A program made the translations under genes and the position numbers. The notes below the pieces were generated by a model. That model saw nothing but the letters and a program-made list of their open reading frames with translations, was not told where the DNA came from and searched no databases. A DNA stretch of 64,000 bases from Actinoplanes lobatus. Its GTDB lineage: Bacteria; Actinomycetota; Actinomycetes; Mycobacteriales; Micromonosporaceae. Of the stretch, positions 1 to 9,300 are shown piece by piece. Positions within the stretch are counted from its first letter, which is position 1. The number at the start of each line of letters is the position of its first letter. The stretch is taken from assembly GCF_014205215.1 (NCBI RefSeq), contig NZ_JACHNC010000001.1:6878501-6942500 (forward strand). The letters are read 5' to 3'.

Positions 1-318
1 CCGGACCAGCTCACGATCGCGCTCCAGCAGCTCCTGCCGGGTGCACTCGGTGTCGGCGTAGCGGTCGTACAGGTCGTCCATGGTGGCGTCACAGCGCAGC
101 AGCGCCGCGTTGACGCCGTAGGAGCAACCGACGTCGACGACGGTCGGGACGGCCACCTGCCGCGATTCGCGATACTGCCCGATTATTTGCTGGAAATAGG
201 GTTTGGCGAGTTGGGGAATGCAATAGTCGAGCTCACGCAGAGTGGTGAAATAGGCGCGGGGATCGGGCTGCGTGTAGATGCCGTCGAGAGAGACTTTTCC
301 GGTCTGGTCGAAACGCAC
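1..318 (-). CDS. Partial SAM-dependent methyltransferase-like protein (N-terminal 106 residues)
   Basis: The C-terminus lies beyond the left edge. Reading from GTG at 318, a GAGGAG ribosome site sits about five bases upstream. Residues 61-68 read VDVGCSYG, the glycine-rich motif I of class I SAM methyltransferases, after a helical N-terminus. The substrate cannot be told. The gene starts 18 bases after the stop of the upstream 2OG-Fe(II) oxygenase on the same strand, so the two are probably one operon and act in one pathway, plausibly tailoring of a natural product encoded further left. The motif is seen directly; the pathway is inference. The fragment could also be a methyltransferase-fold protein without activity, since motifs II-IV are outside the window. 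Confidence 0.7.
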   Translation of the reverse strand, partial: MRFDQTGKVSLDGIYTQPDPRAYFTTLRELDYCIPQLAKPYFQQIIGQYRESRQVAVPTVVDVGCSYGVNAALLRCDATMDDLYDRYADTECTRQELLERDRELVR

Positions 319-336
319 GGGGCTCCTCGCGATTAT

Positions 337-1179
337 TCAGTCCAGCAACTGGTCGACCCGCACGGCATTGCGCTCGGCGTCGAGGTGCGCGGGCAGGACC
401 CGGCCGAACAGCTGCCGGGTACGGGCGACGCTGCCGATCACGCCGGGGCGTTCGGAGTAGGCGAAGATCGCTGAGTGCCGGGCGGTGGCGCCGCTGACCG
501 CGCTCACCCGGTGCAGCGCGTACCGGCCCTTGAACAGCTGGAGATCACCGGGGCGCAGGGTCAGGGCCTGCACCGGCGAGCGGTCGGCGCCGGTGAGCAC
601 CGAACGGACGGCGTCGAAGTTCTCCGCGCCCGCCGAACGGATGTTCGGGCAGTACTCGAAGACGCCGCCCTCCTCCGGCTCCTGGGTCAGCATGCTGACG
701 GTGAACTCGTTGGTGTCGAAGTGCCACGGGTGCTCCATGCCGGGTTGCACGACGTTGAGCACCAGGCCGGACAGTGGGTCGGCGAGCTCGTGCAGCTCCG
801 GTAGTTCGAAGCAGGCGGCGACGAAGCGCACGAAGGACGGGTCGGTGTACAGCCGGTGGATGACGCTGTCGGTGGGGATCCGGTCGCGCGCGACGAACGC
901 GTTGCCGCGCTGCATGACGATGCTGCCCGGGTGATCGGCCGGCAGGTCGGCGTCGAACGCCATGTTGTAGACGTTGGTTTCCTCGACGTCGTAGTACGCC
1001 AGCGGGGCGACCCCGGCACCTTCTCGCCGCAGCGCCTCCCGGCTGCCCGGCAGAATGAACTCCGGCAGCACGCTGCATCCGTGGTCGCGCAGTTCGGTGC
1101 GTGCCCGGGAAACGACGCTTTCCCATGCGTCGCTTCCCGGGTCGGTCAGTGGATAGCGCGCGGTGTCCACAATAGTCAT
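337..1179 (-). CDS. 2-oxoglutarate/Fe(II)-dependent oxygenase (ArpA/BesD-like family)
   Basis: 280-aa soluble protein. The iron triad is visible: H153-F-D155 in the segment PWHFDTNEF, and H223 in ALHRVS. R234 eleven residues later is placed to bind the 2-oxoglutarate carboxylate. Keeping Asp155 argues for hydroxylase or desaturase chemistry; the related radical halogenases replace this acidic residue with Gly or Ala. The segment around GGVFEYCPNIRS is, from memory, typical of small amino-acid-acting oxygenases found in actinobacterial clusters. It is followed after 18 bases by the partial methyltransferase, and the pair is likely co-transcribed. The substrate is unknown; a free or carrier-bound amino acid is a guess. 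The ATG at 1179 is the first start in the open frame. Confidence 0.78.
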   Translation of the reverse strand: MTIVDTARYPLTDPGSDAWESVVSRARTELRDHGCSVLPEFILPGSREALRREGAGVAPLAYYDVEETNVYNMAFDADLPADHPGSIVMQRGNAFVARDRIPTDSVIHRLYTDPSFVRFVAACFELPELHELADPLSGLVLNVVQPGMEHPWHFDTNEFTVSMLTQEPEEGGVFEYCPNIRSAGAENFDAVRSVLTGADRSPVQALTLRPGDLQLFKGRYALHRVSAVSGATARHSAIFAYSERPGVIGSVARTRQLFGRVLPAHLDAERNAVRVDQLLD

Positions 1180-1433
1180 TCGGGCGGGTCCCCTCCTTCA
1201 ATGGTGGCTGCTTGAAGAAATGGGGAATCCTAACAAGAGTTACCGGCGGGTAGCTCCATGTTGGTTACATTGTTCACAGCACCGGGTCCGGAGCGCGGCT
1301 GCCCGCCCGCGCCCATCGGCTTGCGCCGGCGACACCTCTGCGACGTCGTCGGGCGTCACTCCCGGCTCGGACAGCAAGTCCCCGATCAGCTCCGGGCGAC
1401 CCGGGTCCTGGCAGGGCTGACGTTCGGGATGGC

Positions 1434-4331
1434 ATGTCAAACGCTCAGCAGATGCGCGAAACGGCCGATGTCGTTTCTGTGGAGGCGCGCACACAAGGTG
1501 TGGCCCGGTCAGGAGTGACGGGCGAGGCGCGCCCATCCGGGTCAGCGGTGGAGCGGCTGACCCGGATGGGCGCGCGGCTGCTGCACACCCCGATGTCCGG
1601 GGCGGACCTGTGCGGCACCGACCGGAACACTCCGGGGGCACACCCGTGCAGCCAATACGTGATCAGGGAGAATGCCCCACTTATCGTGCCCGACGTCGAG
1701 GCCGACCCGCGACTGAGGGACGACCCGGCAGTCCGGGAACACGAGACGATCGCGTACGCCGGGTACCCGCTGCGGTCGCCGGATGGGGAACCGGTTGGTG
1801 CGTTCTTCGTGGCCGACGTCGTAGTACGGCAGTGGAGTGCTGACGAGCTGGCAGACCTGCTCGCCTTGGCCGAGGCGGCGGAGGCGGCCGCGACGGAGAC
1901 CTCCCTGCGCATCGCGTACGGCGAGGCACAGCTCGCCCTGGCACGCCAGCAATGGCTGCTGGAAACCACGGACGACGCGTACATCGCGCTCAACACCGAC
2001 GGCCGGATCAGCGGTTGGAACGCGGCCTCCGAACAGCTGTTCGGCTGGTCCGCCGCCGAGGCGACCGGACAGGTCACCACCGAGTTGATCGTCCCACCGA
2101 GGTTTCGGAACGTGCACGAACAGCGGCTTGCCGAGGCACGTCGTATTGGTACGTCCGAGCTGGTCGGGCAGAGGCTGGAACTGGCCGCGACGGACCGCGC
2201 GGGCCGCGAGTTCCAGGTCGAGATGACGCTTCAGACAGAGCTGGTGCACGGCCAGCCGGTGTTCCACATGTTCCTTCACGACATCAGTGCCCGGATCGCG
2301 ATGCAGACCGCTCTGGAGGACGAACGGGCATTCCTGCAGGCGCTGCTCGACAGCATGGAGGCCGGGGTGGTGGCCTGCGACAGCAAGGGCAAGCTGGCAC
2401 AGCTCAACCAATTGCTGACGAAGATCCACGGCCTCGGAGTCGAACCCGTCGAGCCCGAGGAATGGCCGGCGACCTATTACCTCTTCGAGGCGGACGGACA
2501 GACGCTGATACGACCGCGTCAGGATCCGCTGGCCCGCGCCTACCGGGGTGAGATCGTCCAGCACCAGGACATAGCGATCGTTCCTCCCGGCCGGTCGCCG
2601 CACATCCTCCTCACCAACGCCCGGCCGATCAAGACCAAGGACGGCCGGTGTCTCGGCGCCGTGGCAGTGCACCACGACGTCACCGAAAGCCGCCGTGCCG
2701 AGCGGTTGCGCCGGTGCCGGCATGCCGTGGCAAACGCGCTTTCCGAGGCCATCTCGGCCCAGGAGGCCGGGGTCACCGCGGTCGAGGCGGTCGCCGCGGA
2801 GATGCAGTGGGCCTGCGCCCAATACTGGGAGGTCGACGAGAAACGCGACCGGATCATCCGGATCGGCTCCTGGGCCCGCCCCGGCACCGATCTGGCCCCG
2901 TTCGACGGCACCGACCAGCTCGCCTTCATCCGTGGGGAAAGCGTGCCCGGCATGGTGTGGGAACACGACCACGAGATCTGGACCACCGACCTGCTGCACG
3001 GCTTCGCCGACGTCGGCCGGCTACCGCTCGGGCACCGGCTCGGGCTGCGGACGGCGTTCGGCGTGCCGGTGCACATGGGCCACCGAGTGGCCGGTGCGCT
3101 CGCCTTCTTCGCCGACACCGAGATCCCGCGCGACGACGAGATCCTCACCATGCTGCAGAGCATCGCCGGGCAGATCGGCCGTTTCATGGAGCGGCGCCGC
3201 GCCGAGGACCTGACGCTTGCGCTGGCGGCCGCTCGCCGCGACTTCAACCGGGTGGTCGAACAGGTCAACGACTGCCTCTGGACCGTCGAGATGACGCCGT
3301 CCGGCGAGGTCCTGTCGCAGTACGCCAGCGCCGGCGGCAGGGGCGTCTTCGGCGGCGTGATACCCACCGACTCGGACATGGCCCTCACCTTCGGCAACCT
3401 GGTGCACCCGGACGACAGACAACTCTTCGAGCTTTACCACGAACGGGCATTGTCGGGCCTGCCCACCGAGTTCGAGGCCCGGGTCATCGGCTTCGACGGC
3501 ATCACCCGCTGGGTCTGGACCCGGGGCACGCCCCGACACGAAGACGGTCACCTTTATATCGACGGCATCAGCACCAACGTCACCGAACGTCGGGAATTGG
3601 CCGACCAGCGGGAACAGTTGCTCGCCCAGGAACAGCAGCAGGTACACCGTCTGCAAGAACTCGACCGGATGAAGGACGAACTGGTCGCCGTCGTCAGTCA
3701 CGAGCTGCGCAACCCCATCGCGATCATCGCGGCCCACACCGAGGTCCTGATGGATGAGCCCGACCTGGCCGGCCAGGCGGAGCTCGCCGCCATCGAACGG
3801 ACCATCGCCCACCTGGTGCACCTCGTAGACGACCTGCTGGACGTCGCCCGCTTCGACAGCGGGCAAGCCAACATCGACCTGAGGCCACTACGCCTGGACC
3901 GGCTCCTCCATCGGGCTGTACAGGAGCACCAGCACGGCGCGGACGCCAAGCCGGTCACCCTGGTCACCGAGATCGACGCGCTGCCCGTGGTGCCGGGCGA
4001 CGCCCACCGGCTGCGGCAGGTCCTGGACAACCTGCTCTCCAACGCCGTCAAGTACACGCCCCCGAGTGGCACCATCACGGTGACAGCACACGCCACCGAT
4101 GACACGGCCGTCGTCCGCGTAACCGACACCGGCATCGGCATCCCCGCCGACGAATACCCCAAGCTGTTCAACCGGTTCTTCCGGGCCAGCACCGCGACCA
4201 GCCGGAAGATCAAGGGCACCGGGCTCGGTCTGACCGTCGTCAAGGCCATCGTCGACGCGCACGGTGGCACCATCACCGCCGAGCCGGCGCCCGGAGGTGG
4301 CACCCGATTCACCCTGACCCTGCCACGCTGA
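1434..4331 (+). CDS. Soluble multi-sensor histidine kinase (GAF-PAS-PAS-GAF-PAS-HisKA-HATPase)
   Basis: 965 aa with no membrane segment, so it senses a cytosolic signal. Apparent order: GAF (about 30-160), PAS (about 180-300; LLETTDDAYIALNTDG), a second PAS (about 305-425), a second GAF (about 430-595), a PAS with a PAC-like end (about 605-735), then HisKA with the H-box VVSHELRNP, where H756 is the phospho-acceptor. The HATPase_c domain shows the N box (DNLLSNAVKYTPPSG), G1 (VTDTGIGIP) and G2 (GTGLGLTVVKAIV). No receiver domain is fused and no response regulator lies nearby, so it is an orphan. The likely signals are redox, light or small ligands, but no haem or flavin residue can be assigned. 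ATG at 1434 has only a weak GGGATG upstream. Confidence 0.9.
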   Translation: MSNAQQMRETADVVSVEARTQGVARSGVTGEARPSGSAVERLTRMGARLLHTPMSGADLCGTDRNTPGAHPCSQYVIRENAPLIVPDVEADPRLRDDPAVREHETIAYAGYPLRSPDGEPVGAFFVADVVVRQWSADELADLLALAEAAEAAATETSLRIAYGEAQLALARQQWLLETTDDAYIALNTDGRISGWNAASEQLFGWSAAEATGQVTTELIVPPRFRNVHEQRLAEARRIGTSELVGQRLELAATDRAGREFQVEMTLQTELVHGQPVFHMFLHDISARIAMQTALEDERAFLQALLDSMEAGVVACDSKGKLAQLNQLLTKIHGLGVEPVEPEEWPATYYLFEADGQTLIRPRQDPLARAYRGEIVQHQDIAIVPPGRSPHILLTNARPIKTKDGRCLGAVAVHHDVTESRRAERLRRCRHAVANALSEAISAQEAGVTAVEAVAAEMQWACAQYWEVDEKRDRIIRIGSWARPGTDLAPFDGTDQLAFIRGESVPGMVWEHDHEIWTTDLLHGFADVGRLPLGHRLGLRTAFGVPVHMGHRVAGALAFFADTEIPRDDEILTMLQSIAGQIGRFMERRRAEDLTLALAAARRDFNRVVEQVNDCLWTVEMTPSGEVLSQYASAGGRGVFGGVIPTDSDMALTFGNLVHPDDRQLFELYHERALSGLPTEFEARVIGFDGITRWVWTRGTPRHEDGHLYIDGISTNVTERRELADQREQLLAQEQQQVHRLQELDRMKDELVAVVSHELRNPIAIIAAHTEVLMDEPDLAGQAELAAIERTIAHLVHLVDDLLDVARFDSGQANIDLRPLRLDRLLHRAVQEHQHGADAKPVTLVTEIDALPVVPGDAHRLRQVLDNLLSNAVKYTPPSGTITVTAHATDDTAVVRVTDTGIGIPADEYPKLFNRFFRASTATSRKIKGTGLGLTVVKAIVDAHGGTITAEPAPGGGTRFTLTLPR

Positions 4332-4342
4332 GGCCACGACGA

Positions 4343-4420
4343 GGATGAGCGCGCCGCGGAACACGCGTGACAGCCCGGGCTCGCCGCCCGCGGTGAGGCC
4401 GTATGCCGCGAGTCGGCCGA
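4343..4420 (-). pseudogene. Relic of the C-terminus of an alpha-hydroxy-acid oxidase
   Basis: On the minus strand this 78-bp patch reads IGRLAAYGLTAGGEPGLSRVF followed directly by RGALI. The same text occurs in the C-terminus of the IS-disrupted oxidase at 12.4 kb, with one Thr-to-Pro change. There the two blocks are separated by 23 codons, so the relic carries a clean 69-base in-frame deletion. The nucleotide match is close to complete (positions 4343-4359 with 12396-12412, and 4360-4420 with about 12482-12542). It starts 11 bases after the kinase stop codon. No start, stop or catalytic segment is present, so it cannot be functional. Confidence 0.8.
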
Positions 4421-4492
4421 TTCGCCGCAGGTTTCGACTGGAGCGGATTCTGGTTGGCTTCGCCACGGCGCTCCTCGTTCTACGGTGGATTG

Positions 4493-5617
4493 GTGCGCGT
4501 ACTCATCGTGTCGGCGCCGATGCTGGGGCATGTCTTCCCGCTCGTCCCGCTTGGCCGGGCGCTTGCGGAGGCGGGTCACGAGGTGCTGGTGGCGACCGCT
4601 GCCGAGGCGCTGCGCGTACGGGAAAGCGGCCTCGCCGTGCACGACGCCCTGCCGGGCTACCGGTTCGGCCCGATAGCGGCCCGCATGCTGCTGCGCCACC
4701 CGCTGCTGTCCCGCGCGCAGCTGGCCGGTACCACCGATCCCCGCGGCGTCGGCATCCTGTTCGGTGCGGTCAATGATCGGATGGCGGACGGCGTGGTGGC
4801 CGTTGCCCGTCGGTGGCGGCCGGACCTCGTCGTCTACGAACCACTCGCGGTAGCCGGTGCGCTGGCTGCCGCCGGCATCGGCGTGCCGGCGGTACTGCAC
4901 GAAACCACGCTGTTCGGCGGCCCGTCGCTGGTGGCCGCGACCGCCTCCCGGCTCGGCGACGCCCTGCGCCGACATCCGGTCGGTGACCTTCCACCGCCGG
5001 CCGCAGTACTGACGATCGCACCGGCCAGCGTGGCCGGAACGCGCGACGGCTGGCCGATGCGTGCCGTGCCATACGGCGCCGACCAGCCGTTACCCGGCTG
5101 GCTCACCGAGCAGCCGTCGCGCGCCCGTGTCCTGGTCAGCCGCAGCACGGTGCCACAGCCCGGACCGGACCGGCTGATGCGCCGGGTGATCGACGCCGCC
5201 GGCCCCGTCGACGCGGACTTCGTGCTGATCCGCCCGGATCGGCGGGCCGCTGCCCGCCGGTACCCGCCGAACGTCCGGGCCACCGACTGGCTGCCGCTGC
5301 CCGCCGCCCTTGCGGTCAGCACCGCGATCGTGCACCACGGTGGAGCCGGCTCCACCCTCGCCGCCCTGCACGCCGGCGTCCCGCAACTGGTCGTCCGCGG
5401 CGCCGGCGACCGCAGACACAACGCCGAACTCGTCGCGGTGCGTGGCGCCGGACTGGCTGTCGACGACAGGGAGATCAGCACGGCGGTGCTCGACCGGTTG
5501 CTCGATGATCCGGCGCTGGCACGAGCGGCGCAGCAGGTCAGCGCCGAGGTGGCCGCCATGCCGGCCCCCGCGGACCTCGTACCCCGGCTGACCGAACTGA
5601 TCCTCAGCCAGCGCTGA
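4493..5617 (+). CDS. GT1-family glycosyltransferase (macrolide/antibiotic type)
   Basis: 374 aa from GTG 4493, chosen because MRVLIVSAPMLGHVFPLVPLG is the standard GT-B N-terminus of this family; an in-frame ATG at 4403 would add 30 unlikely residues. The C-terminal nucleotide-sugar-binding signature is present as VHHGGAGSTLAALHAGVPQL, with the usual His, GGAGS and the trailing acidic/arginine residues (GAGDRRHNAE). Members transfer a sugar from an NDP-sugar to natural products, drugs or lipids. The acceptor is unknown. It stands alone between a kinase and a convergent membrane-protein gene, so nothing nearby suggests a partner; a xenobiotic-glycosylating resistance enzyme is as possible as a biosynthetic one. 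Confidence 0.85.
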   Translation: MRVLIVSAPMLGHVFPLVPLGRALAEAGHEVLVATAAEALRVRESGLAVHDALPGYRFGPIAARMLLRHPLLSRAQLAGTTDPRGVGILFGAVNDRMADGVVAVARRWRPDLVVYEPLAVAGALAAAGIGVPAVLHETTLFGGPSLVAATASRLGDALRRHPVGDLPPPAAVLTIAPASVAGTRDGWPMRAVPYGADQPLPGWLTEQPSRARVLVSRSTVPQPGPDRLMRRVIDAAGPVDADFVLIRPDRRAAARRYPPNVRATDWLPLPAALAVSTAIVHHGGAGSTLAALHAGVPQLVVRGAGDRRHNAELVAVRGAGLAVDDREISTAVLDRLLDDPALARAAQQVSAEVAAMPAPADLVPRLTELILSQR

Positions 5618-5655
5618 ACTTCTCCGAGCGCGCCGGTCGTGGGTGAAAGACGAAG

Positions 5656-6267
5656 TCAATCGATCAGTGACCGGCCCAGCACCCAGCAGAGCAGGGCGGC
5701 CACGGCGACCGCGCCGAAGACGACGAGGCCGTCGCCGGTCGTCGCGCCACGCCAGCCCGCGTAGGAGAAGGCGACGGCCGGTCCGGCGGTACCCGCGGCG
5801 GCGGCGGCGAACGCTGCCGCCGGCCGCATTCCCAGGGCGCCGGCGGTGTACGCGACGGTCTCGGCCACCAGCGGCAAAGGCCGGCTGACCACGACCGCCA
5901 GCAGGCCCCAGCGCCGCACCAGCCCGGCCGATCGAGGGGTACCGGTCGCGAGCAGGTTCCGGGACCGCCGCCCGAGGACATAGCCGACGGCGAATCCGCC
6001 GAGGCCTCCCAACAGTGACAGCGCGGCACCGGCGGCCAGGCCGAACGTGGCACCCAACGCGACCATCACGACGCTCGACGGCACCGGCAGCACAGCGTCG
6101 GCGACCAGCAGCCCGACACCGATCACCGCGGCAGCGACCGAGACCCTGCCCAGCAACGGCCGCGGGTCGGTGAGCACCGGCACCCCGGCCAGCTCGACGA
6201 TCAGGAAGACCGTCAGGAGCACGGTCGCCACGACGGCGACCAGCATCCAGACACGCAGACGTCCCAT
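5656..6267 (-). CDS. VTT-domain (TVP38/DedA-like) integral membrane protein
   Basis: 203 aa with about five hydrophobic segments. It contains a re-entrant/VTT-type core: LPVPSSVVMVALGATFGLAAG, then a Gly-rich helix, GRRSRNLL, and later VVSRPLPLVAETVAYTAGAL, the TVP38-like 'R.xP..p..n..aG' pattern. The family is associated with lipid scramblase-like or membrane-homeostasis roles. It is convergent with the glycosyltransferase, with 38 bases between the two stops and no obvious hairpin there. It is divergent from the CHAT/TPR gene at 6400. Substrate and physiological role are unknown. Confidence 0.75.
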   Translation of the reverse strand: MGRLRVWMLVAVVATVLLTVFLIVELAGVPVLTDPRPLLGRVSVAAAVIGVGLLVADAVLPVPSSVVMVALGATFGLAAGAALSLLGGLGGFAVGYVLGRRSRNLLATGTPRSAGLVRRWGLLAVVVSRPLPLVAETVAYTAGALGMRPAAAFAAAAAGTAGPAVAFSYAGWRGATTGDGLVVFGAVAVAALLCWVLGRSLID

Positions 6268-6399
6268 ACCGGAGACGGTACGAGCGGCACACCGCCCTTG
6301 ACAGTCAGTAAGCAGACGAACGGCCAGTCGTGAGGTGTTGGGCGCAGCTGCCTGAGCCTCCAGCGGCTTGTCCGTCAGTCATCAAGCGGGAGGTGGCTC

Positions 6400-9300
6400 G
6401 TGGCGACCGGTGTGGTGATCGACGGTTCCGGCTTCGAGATCGTGGCCGACGGCGTACGGGTGGGGCCGCACCGAGCGCTGACCGACGTCGACGAGGCGCT
6501 GCTCTCCGATCTCGCGACGCGCTATCTGCAGGCGGTTCAGGCGCACGCCGGTGACGACGTGTTCCTGGCGCTGGGCCGGGAGCTGTGGTCCTGGCTGGAC
6601 GGTGACCAGGGACAGATGGCGGCGATGCTGGATCGCGTTTCGGCGCCGGTGACATTCGAGGTACGGGGACCGCGCTCGCCGGAGGAGCGGGAGTGGGCGG
6701 TGTTGCGGGCGCCCTTCGAGTTGTTGGTGCGGCCGGGTGTCGGGTTTCTGGCCGGGGACGCGGTGCAGCGGTTCTGCGTGGCGCGACGGCTCGGTGCTCC
6801 GGTGGCGGCGCCGGATCCTGACGGGTTCCGGTTGGGGCTGGCGTTCATGGCGTCGTCGCCGCGCCGGCAGCACGAGCTGGATTTCGAGGCCGAGGAAGCG
6901 GCGATCCTGGCCGCCGTCGACGACACCCGGGTCGATCTGGTCGTGGAGGACACCGGCAACCCCGTCGAGCTGGGTCGGCGGCTGGCGGATCTGGGCGGGA
7001 TGCCGGTGGTGCACCTGTCCTGCCACGGGGTGAACAGGTATCCGGTGCGGCCGGGCCGCACCGGTGTGCCGGTGCTGATGATGGAGGACGAGGTCGGCGA
7101 CGACCTGCCGACGGCGGCCGCTGATCTGGTACGGCTGTTCACCTCGGTGCCGCGGCTGCTGTTCGTGTCGGCGTGCCTGACGGCAACATCGGCGGGCACG
7201 GCCGGGCATCTGCCGGCGGGGCCCGGTCGTCGCGCCGGCGCGGGGGAGGGGGGCCGGATGCGATGCTGGCTCACTCGATGGCGACGGCGCTGGTGTCGGC
7301 GGGTGTTCCGGCGGTACTGGGCTGGGACGGGTCGGTCGGCGACGTCGCGGCGACCGTGTTCGCGAAGAACCTGTACCAGCAGCTGAGCAACCGCTCTGAT
7401 CTCGCGGTGGCCGTCGGTGACGCCCGACGGGCGCTGCTGCACGCCGACGACCGTGAGGTGCATACGGACTGGCATCTGGCCCGGCTGTGGCTCGGACCGG
7501 GCGGTGGCGGGCCGGTGGTGACGGGAACGGGCCGGCGGTCACGGGTGTCGGCCGTACACGGGACCAAGGTCTTCCTGGACCGCAAACAGCATGTGCCGGT
7601 CGCGTCGCCGGCCATGTTCGTCGGCCGCCGCCCCGAACTGCAGCGCGCGCTGCGGGTCGTACGCGGCCAGGACAAGGCGGGGGTGCTGCTGCACGGCCAG
7701 GGCAGGCTCGGCAAATCCAGCCTCGCGGCCCGCATCTGCGACCGCAGCCCACAGCTGGCGCCGGCGGTGGTGTTCGGCGACTACAGCGCCGCCGCGATCC
7801 TCGAAGCGGTCGACGAGGCGGTCCGCGCCGACAAGGACGCGCGCGATCTGATCCAGGAGCGTCGGCCGGAGGTGCGTGACCGCCCGGAGGCCCTGGAGCA
7901 GCTGCTGATCGACCTGCTCAGTGGGCCGTGTGCGCAGGCCAACGGCAGGCATCGGCCACTGCTGCTGGTCATCGATGATCTCGAACAGGTGCTGGCACCG
8001 GACCCGAACGGCCCGCATCGGGTCGATCCGCGGGTCGCCGGGGTGCTGGCCGGTGTGTTGCGGGCGTTCGACCCGGCCCTGACCGACAGCCGGCTGCTGG
8101 TGACCAGCCGCTACCAGTTCACGCTCGGCGGCCTGGAAGCCCGGCTGGAGCAGGTGCCGCTGCGCCCGCTGTCCCCGATCGCCCAGCGCAAACTGCTGAA
8201 CCGGCAACAGGAGCAGGTTCCTTCCCAACGGCGGCAGGAGCGGGACCGGCTCGCCGAGCGGGCGATGACGGTCAGCCGCGGAAATCCGGGGTTGCAGGAT
8301 CTCATCGGTCTGCGCCTGGTCTACGGCGAACAGGTCGACCTCACGAGGGCCGAGGCCGCGGTCGCCGGGATGGAGGCGTACCTGCGTCGGGGCGGGTTGC
8401 CGTCCGAGGCCGAGTTGCGCGAGTTCCTGGAGAACCTGGCGCTCGACACGCTCCTCGAGCAGGCCGGACCGACACATCGCGCGCTGTTGCGGGACCTGAC
8501 CGTGTTCGAACTGCCCGTACCGGTACCGGTGGCCGACGTGCTCGCCGAACGCGCCGCCGGTTCGACAGCCCGTCTGGTCGGGTTGGGTCTGCTCGACGTA
8601 TTCCCCGACCGTCACGACCCGCAACAACCGGCGCTGACCGTCAACGCTCTGGCCGCCGGTCGCGTCGATCCGCTCGACGCCACTGAGATCACCGACCTGG
8701 CCCGGGCGGCCGCCGAGCCGCTGTACGCCGCGTGGGGCGGTGACGCGGCCGGCGACCGCGATCCCGAACTGGATCTCCAGTTGACCCGGATCGCTCTGCA
8801 CGCCGACACCCCGGACATCGTTGCCACCTGCGCTGCCCGCGCCGTGAACGCGTTGCGATCCGGCCCTGCCATCGACGCGTACCGGCTCGGCCAGACGGCG
8901 ATCGCGCTGCTCGACCAGCATCGAGCACCGGTCCCGCTGTTGCTTCTTCGGTGGGTCGCCGACGCCGCCCAAACCAGTGGTGACGGTGACGCTGCCGGTC
9001 ATTTGTACGGTCGGGCGAGTCAGCAGGCGCAGACCGACGGCTCCGACCAGACCGATCCCCTCGACCGGGCACGGGTGAGCGCCGAGCACGCCAGGTACCT
9101 GATCGATCGCGGCGAGCTCCACCGGGCCGAAGAACTACTTCGGCAGGCCAACCACCTGTTCAACTCCGCTGGATCCGAAGCAGAAGCCGCCGCCTGTCAA
9201 GGAACGATCGCCGACATCATCTACCGACGCGGCGACTACGACGAAGCACTCCGCATCCGCCGTGAAGTCCAACTCCCGGTCTACGAGCGTCTCGGCGACA

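Noticed and set aside
1240..1641. 133-codon minus-strand frame before the kinase
   Set aside because: Its C-terminal half (RPELIGDLLSEPGVTPDDVA) looks somewhat protein-like, but the N-terminal half is antisense to the kinase start, and there is no ribosome site or known family. Possibly a relic, not annotated.
1542..2999. 485-codon minus-strand open frame
   Set aside because: Mirror of the histidine kinase; no motif and no ribosome site.
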